Notes under the pieces: model-generated
What the model was told of the DNA's origin: nothing
Database searches by the model: none
The model's input: only the letters and a program-made list of their open reading frames with translations
Assembly (NCBI GenBank): GCA_964579305.1
Contig: CAZOGY010000123.1
Coordinates: 1 to 10,898, forward strand
Source: JBCBWG01 sp964579305
GTDB taxonomy: Bacteria; Pseudomonadota; Alphaproteobacteria; Rhizobiales; Hyphomicrobiaceae
Reading direction: 5' to 3'
DNA length: 10,898 nt
Program-made: the position numbers and the translations under genes
In this document: positions 6,854-10,898 of the stretch, one piece after another
How positions within the stretch are numbered: the first letter of the stretch is position 1
Layout of the letters: each line of letters begins with the position of its first letter

Positions 6854-6868
6854 GAACATATCGTGTAC
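6854..6868 (-). promoter_or_regulatory. candidate degenerate LexA (SOS) operator of recA
   Basis: On the minus strand this reads GTAC-N7-GTTC, one mismatch from the alphaproteobacterial LexA box GTTC-N7-GTTC (known in Rhizobium, Rhodobacter and Caulobacter). On plus the same site reads GAAC-N7-GTAC. Two more half-sites are close by: GTTC at 6846-6849, forming GTTC-N4-GAAC with the first, and GAAC at 6869-6872. The position, about 50-65 bp before the recA start, is where the operator is expected. recA being the classical SOS gene raises the likelihood. Confidence 0.45.
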
Positions 6869-6919
6869 GAACCCTTAGCTCTCGATTCACATGGATGACT
6901 CAGGCAAGAGGAATTAATC

Positions 6920-8044
6920 ATGGCCCAACCACAGCTGCGCGTGATCGAGGGGGACGGATTGGACAAGCAAAAGGCACTTGAGGCCGCGCTCGCTCAGATC
7001 GAGAAAGCCCATGGCAAGGGCTCGATCATGAAGCTTGGTGCCAACGATCGTACGATCGATGTCGAGGCCATCCCGACTGGCTCTCTCAGCCTGGATATCG
7101 CACTTGGGATCGGTGGTTTGCCGAAGGGGCGCATCATCGAAATCTATGGCCCGGAATCGTCGGGCAAGACGACCTTGGCGCTGCATGTCGTGGCCGAGGC
7201 CCAAAAACGCGGCGGCATCTGTGGGTTTGTCGATGCCGAGCATGCGCTCGACCCTGTCTATGCTCGCAAACTCGGCGTGAATGTCGAGGACTTGCTGATT
7301 TCGCAGCCGGACACGGGTGAGCAGGCGCTTGAGATTGCAGACACGCTCGTGCGCTCGGGCGCCATTGATGTTCTGGTCGTCGATAGCGTTGCTGCTCTCA
7401 CGCCGAAGGCGGAACTCGACGGCGAGATGGGCGACAGCCTGCCAGGCTTGCAGGCGCGTTTGATGAGCCAGGCGCTGCGCAAATTGACCGGGTCGATTTC
7501 CAAGTCGGGCTGCATGGTGGTGTTCATCAACCAGATCCGCCAGAAAATTGGTGTGATGTTCGGCAATCCCGAGACCACGACCGGCGGCAATGCCTTGAAG
7601 TTCTATTCATCGGTGCGTCTCGATATCCGGCGGATCGGTCAAATCAAGGACCGCGATGAACCGGTTGGCAATCAGACGCGGGTCAAGGTCGTCAAGAACA
7701 AGGTGGCGCCACCGTTCAAGCAGGTCGAGTTCGACATCATGTATGGCCGCGGTATCTCCAAGGTTGGCGAGATCGTCGACCTGGGTGTCAAAGCCGGCGT
7801 TGTGGATAAGTCGGGGGCCTGGTTTGCCTACGACGGCAACAAGATCGGGCAGGGCCGCGAGAATGCGAAGGCTTTCCTGACCGAGAACCCAAACATCGCG
7901 CACACGATCGAACAGGCCATCCGTAAGCAGTCGGGCCTCATCGAAGAAGCCATGCTTGGCGAGCCGGAGCCTGAGGAAGATCTCGTGGTTGACCAGGACG
8001 GCGTCATCATTGAAAGCCCAAAAGCGAAGAAAGCGGGTGGATGA
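6920..8044 (+). CDS. recA: recombinase RecA
   Basis: DNA-dependent ATPase that forms filaments on single-stranded DNA, performs strand exchange in homologous recombination, and triggers LexA self-cleavage in the SOS response. Seen in 374 aa: an N-terminal oligomerisation segment around KALEAALAQIEKAHGKGSIM; Walker A GPESSGKTT (77-85, K83); Walker B VLVVDS with D155; the FINQIR segment with the ATP-sensing Q205; the L2 DNA-binding loop after it, including GNPETTTGG; and an acidic C-terminal tail. Numbering is shifted by +11 from E. coli RecA because of the longer N-terminus usual in this class. A good ribosome binding site (GAGG, 6908-6911) lies 8 nt before the ATG. The 213-bp gap from cckA and the LexA-like site argue for its own promoter. 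Confidence 0.99.
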   Translation: MAQPQLRVIEGDGLDKQKALEAALAQIEKAHGKGSIMKLGANDRTIDVEAIPTGSLSLDIALGIGGLPKGRIIEIYGPESSGKTTLALHVVAEAQKRGGICGFVDAEHALDPVYARKLGVNVEDLLISQPDTGEQALEIADTLVRSGAIDVLVVDSVAALTPKAELDGEMGDSLPGLQARLMSQALRKLTGSISKSGCMVVFINQIRQKIGVMFGNPETTTGGNALKFYSSVRLDIRRIGQIKDRDEPVGNQTRVKVVKNKVAPPFKQVEFDIMYGRGISKVGEIVDLGVKAGVVDKSGAWFAYDGNKIGQGRENAKAFLTENPNIAHTIEQAIRKQSGLIEEAMLGEPEPEEDLVVDQDGVIIESPKAKKAGG

Positions 8045-8215
8045 GGTGCGGTTGCGGGCCTAGCTGGTGGGGTATGGCAAGCGGCGCGGCTGGACACACA
8101 GCCGGCACGGACCTACAACGCGCGACCTGCCCAAAGCTTGGCTGCACCGTGTAAGTGCGCCGCCCGCAACGACCAGCGCGGTCATGCCGCGCGATCATCA
8201 ACTGCGTGAGCATTC
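8045..8215 (+). promoter_or_regulatory. recA-alaS gap with three inverted repeats, possible alaS leader
   Basis: The 171-bp gap contains: a perfect 9-bp inverted repeat GTTGCGGGC/GCCCGCAAC (8051-8059, 8162-8170) whose arms lie 102 nt apart; a 6-bp hairpin CGGCTG/CAGCCG with a 6-nt loop (8087-8104); and a 6-bp all-GC hairpin GCGCGG/CCGCGC with a 5-nt loop (8176-8192), ending 23 nt before the alaS ATG. None is followed by a T run, so recA lacks a visible intrinsic terminator. The 9-bp arms could close the whole gap into one structured leader. E. coli AlaRS is known to repress its own gene through a palindrome; whether this is similar is speculation. No clear promoter was seen. Confidence 0.35.
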
Positions 8216-10882
8216 ATGACTGGCGTCAACGAGATCCGTCGCACGTTTCTGGACTATTTTGCCGGCCTTGGACATGAGGTCGTCGCGTCGTCGCCGCTGG
8301 TGCCGCGCAACGATCCCACGCTGATGTTCACCAATGCTGGCATGGTGCAGTTCAAGAACGTTTTCACCGGCCAGGAGACCAGGCCGTACGTGCGCGCGGT
8401 CACCTCGCAAAAATGCGTGCGCGCCGGTGGCAAACATAACGATCTGGACAATGTGGGCTATACGGCGCGGCACCACACGTTTTTTGAGATGTTGGGGAAC
8501 TTTTCGTTCGGCGATTATTTCAAGGCTGATGCCATCCCATTTGCCTGGAACCTGATCACCAAAGAGTTCGGCATCGATCAAAAGCGGCTTTACGTCACGA
8601 TCTATCATGACGATGAGGACGCCTACGAAATCTGGAGAAAAGTCACCGGGTTCGGCGATGATCGGATTATTCGCATTGCCACGTCGGACAACTTCTGGGC
8701 CATGGGCGAGACAGGGCCCTGCGGGCCATGTTCTGAAATCTTTTATGATCACGGCGATCATATCTGGGGCGGGCTACCGGGTACACCGGAGGAAGATGGG
8801 GACCGGTTCATTGAAATCTGGAACCTGGTGTTCATGCAGTTTGAGCAGGTCACGCCTGACGAACGCGTTGGATTGCCGCGTCCGTCAATCGACACCGGTA
8901 TGGGCCTTGAGCGGATTGCTGCGGTGCTGCAAGGCACCCACGATAACTATGAGACCGATCTGTTCCGTGCGCTGATCGGGGTCTCGGTTGATCTGACCGG
9001 TATCCCTGCGGAAGGCGAAAGCGGGCCAAGCCACCGTGTGATTGCCGACCATTTGCGGGCGTCAAGCTTCCTGATTGCCGACGGGGTTCTCCCATCGAAC
9101 GAAGGGCGCGGTTATGTGTTGCGGCGGATCATGCGGCGCGCCATGCGGCATGCCCATTTGCTGGGGGCACGCGAGCCGTTGGTTTATCGCATCGTGCCGA
9201 CACTGGTCCGCGAGATGGGCGAGAGCTATCCCGAACTTGTCCGCGCGCAGGCGCTGATTACCGAAACGCTGAAGCTTGAGGAAACGCGTTTCCGCAAGAC
9301 GCTGGAGCGTGGTCTGTCGCTGTTGGCCGATGAGAGCGCTGCGCTTGACGACGGCGACACATTCTCCGGCGAAACCGCATTCAAACTTTACGACACATAC
9401 GGGTTTCCCCTCGATCTCACGCAGGACGCGCTGCGCGCACGCGGCGTCCAAGTCGATGTCGATGCCTTCAATGCGGCCATGGAGCGCCAGCGCGATGAGG
9501 CGCGCGCCGCCTGGAAAGGGTCGGGGGAAGCTGCAACCGAGACCGTTTGGTTTGAGGTGCGCGACAAGGTCGGAGCCACTGATTTTCTCGGATACGAAAC
9601 CGAGACGGCGGAAGGGGTCGTGGCAGCTCTGGTGGCCGACGGCGATCAGGTCGATGCGCTTGAAGCCGGCAAGGATGGCGCGATTGTTGTCAACCAAACC
9701 CCGTTTTACGGCGAAAGCGGTGGCCAGGTCGGCGATGCCGGCGTCATCGAGGGCGAAGGCTTCCGGTTTCGCGTGTCCGACACCCAGAAGAAAGTCGGCG
9801 ACGTGTTTGTCCACATGGGCACTGTCGAAAGCGGGACTGTGACGCTCGGCGCGGCTGTAAAGCTGTCCGTCGACCATATGCGTCGCACAGCAATCCGAGC
9901 CAATCACTCAGCGACGCACTTGATCCACGAAGCCTTGCGGCAGGTGCTTGGCGATCATGTCGCGCAGAAAGGCTCGCTGGTTTCGCCCGACCGGCTGCGG
10001 TTTGACTTCTCGCATCCCAAACCGATCGCGATGGAAGAGATCGTTGAAATCGAAGCCCGGGCCAATGCCGTCATCGACCAAAATGCCGAAGTGGTGACAC
10101 GGCTCATGGATGTTGATGAGGCCATGGAAACCGGCGCGATGGCGCTGTTTGGCGAGAAGTATGGCGATGAGGTCCGCGTGGTCTCAATGGGTGCGCCGTC
10201 GCCAGGTACGCAGCGGCCATGGTCGATTGAATTGTGCGGTGGCACGCATGTGCGGCGCACCGGCGATATCGGGTTGGTCCATATTGTTGGGGAGAGCGCG
10301 TCGGCGGCTGGCGTTCGCCGCGTTGAGGCCCTGTCTGGCCAGGCCGCGCGGGACTATTTGGCCGCGCAAGACGAGCGCGTTCGCACGCTTGCGTCCGCGC
10401 TGCGCACCAAGCCTGAAGATGTGGTGGCACGCGTCAGTCAGTTGCTGGACGAGCGCAAGCAGCTGGAAAAACAGCTTTCAGAAGCCAAGAAGCAGTTGGC
10501 GCTGGCTGGTGGTACTGGCGCTGGCGCGAAAGGTGGCGGGAGCGACATTGCCGAGGTGGGTGGCCTGAAGCTTCTGTCTCGGAGCGTTGAGGGTCTCAAT
10601 CCCAAGGACCTGCGCGGTCTTGTTGATGCAGGCAAGCGCGAGGTCGGCTCTGGGATCGTCGTGGTCGTTGGGGTCACCGAAGATGGCAAGGCCGGCCTTG
10701 CCGTTGGCGTCACTGAGGACCTGGTCAAGACACACAGTGCCGTCGATTTGGTGCGTGTCGGGGCCGAGGCGCTTGGCGGTAAGGGCGGCGGCGGACGGCC
10801 CGACATGGCGCAAGCCGGCGGACCTGATGGCGCCAAAGCGAATGATGCGATCAAGGCGATCGCAGCGGTCCTTGCCGGCTAA
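8216..10882 (+). CDS. alaS: alanyl-tRNA synthetase (AlaRS)
   Basis: Class II synthetase that attaches alanine to tRNA-Ala in the cytoplasm and removes mischarged serine or glycine. Seen in 888 aa (E. coli 876): the class II core at the N-terminus, with RNDPTLMFTNAGMVQFKN (motif 1 region) and VRAGGKHNDLDNVGYTARHH (from V68, motif 2 region); the G-rich motif 3 region around DTGMGLERIAAVLQG; the editing domain with zinc ligands H564 and H568 (HSATH) and C674 and H678 (CGGTH); a short coiled coil at about 738-765; and the C-Ala/DHHA1 domain with GGKGGGGRPDMAQAGG at 854-869. All domains are present and intact. The ATG at 8216 aligns with the usual start; its ribosome binding site is weak (GTGAG, 8206-8210). 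It reads in the same direction as recA across a 171-bp gap, a pairing common in Alphaproteobacteria. Confidence 0.99.
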   Translation: MTGVNEIRRTFLDYFAGLGHEVVASSPLVPRNDPTLMFTNAGMVQFKNVFTGQETRPYVRAVTSQKCVRAGGKHNDLDNVGYTARHHTFFEMLGNFSFGDYFKADAIPFAWNLITKEFGIDQKRLYVTIYHDDEDAYEIWRKVTGFGDDRIIRIATSDNFWAMGETGPCGPCSEIFYDHGDHIWGGLPGTPEEDGDRFIEIWNLVFMQFEQVTPDERVGLPRPSIDTGMGLERIAAVLQGTHDNYETDLFRALIGVSVDLTGIPAEGESGPSHRVIADHLRASSFLIADGVLPSNEGRGYVLRRIMRRAMRHAHLLGAREPLVYRIVPTLVREMGESYPELVRAQALITETLKLEETRFRKTLERGLSLLADESAALDDGDTFSGETAFKLYDTYGFPLDLTQDALRARGVQVDVDAFNAAMERQRDEARAAWKGSGEAATETVWFEVRDKVGATDFLGYETETAEGVVAALVADGDQVDALEAGKDGAIVVNQTPFYGESGGQVGDAGVIEGEGFRFRVSDTQKKVGDVFVHMGTVESGTVTLGAAVKLSVDHMRRTAIRANHSATHLIHEALRQVLGDHVAQKGSLVSPDRLRFDFSHPKPIAMEEIVEIEARANAVIDQNAEVVTRLMDVDEAMETGAMALFGEKYGDEVRVVSMGAPSPGTQRPWSIELCGGTHVRRTGDIGLVHIVGESASAAGVRRVEALSGQAARDYLAAQDERVRTLASALRTKPEDVVARVSQLLDERKQLEKQLSEAKKQLALAGGTGAGAKGGGSDIAEVGGLKLLSRSVEGLNPKDLRGLVDAGKREVGSGIVVVVGVTEDGKAGLAVGVTEDLVKTHSAVDLVRVGAEALGGKGGGGRPDMAQAGGPDGAKANDAIKAIAAVLAG

Positions 10883-10898
10883 AGCGTGTCGCATGAAA

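Noticed and set aside
9062..9907. Minus-strand open frame of 281 codons inside alaS
   Set aside because: It is fully antisense to conserved alaS sequence and has no recognisable domain.

Overview
The window looks like an ordinary chromosomal segment of an alphaproteobacterium, most likely of the Hyphomicrobiales (Rhizobiales) type. The reasons are a GC-rich composition, a CckA-type hybrid histidine kinase (the top of the CckA-ChpT-CtrA cell-cycle phosphorelay, confined to Alphaproteobacteria), a RecA with the extended N-terminus of that class, and the gene order cckA-recA-alaS. I cannot name a genus. No mobile element, CRISPR array, tRNA or rRNA was seen.

Layout: (1) 86-2989, minus strand, a large mechanosensitive channel with an N-terminal DUF3772-like coiled-coil region and a C-terminal MscS domain. 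(2) 2990-3361, 372 bp without a convincing gene but unusually rich in inverted repeats. It contains a perfect TATAAT embedded in nested inverted repeats and may encode a structured RNA or a structured leader of the channel gene. (3) 3362-3760, minus strand, a small membrane protein of the FliO/MopB type. (4) 3761-4084, a divergent intergenic region with a plausible promoter for the small protein, a degenerate CtrA-like site and a strong hairpin directly against the cckA ribosome binding site. (5) 4085-6706, plus strand, cckA. (6) 6707-6919, recA control region with a degenerate alphaproteobacterial LexA box. (7) 6920-8044, recA. (8) 8045-8215, recA-alaS gap with several inverted repeats. (9) 8216-10882, alaS, complete, followed by 16 bp to the window end.

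How the genes fit together: cckA, recA and alaS read in the same direction. The 213 and 171 bp gaps suggest separate control rather than one tight operon. The CckA/RecA proximity places a cell-cycle regulator next to the DNA-damage sensor. The FliO-like protein stands next to the kinase that controls flagellar and division genes through CtrA, but no other flagellar gene is visible here.

All five protein genes belong to known families. I found no clear new biological system. The best candidate for something undescribed is the structured intergenic region 2990-3361; its function and even its transcribed strand are unresolved.
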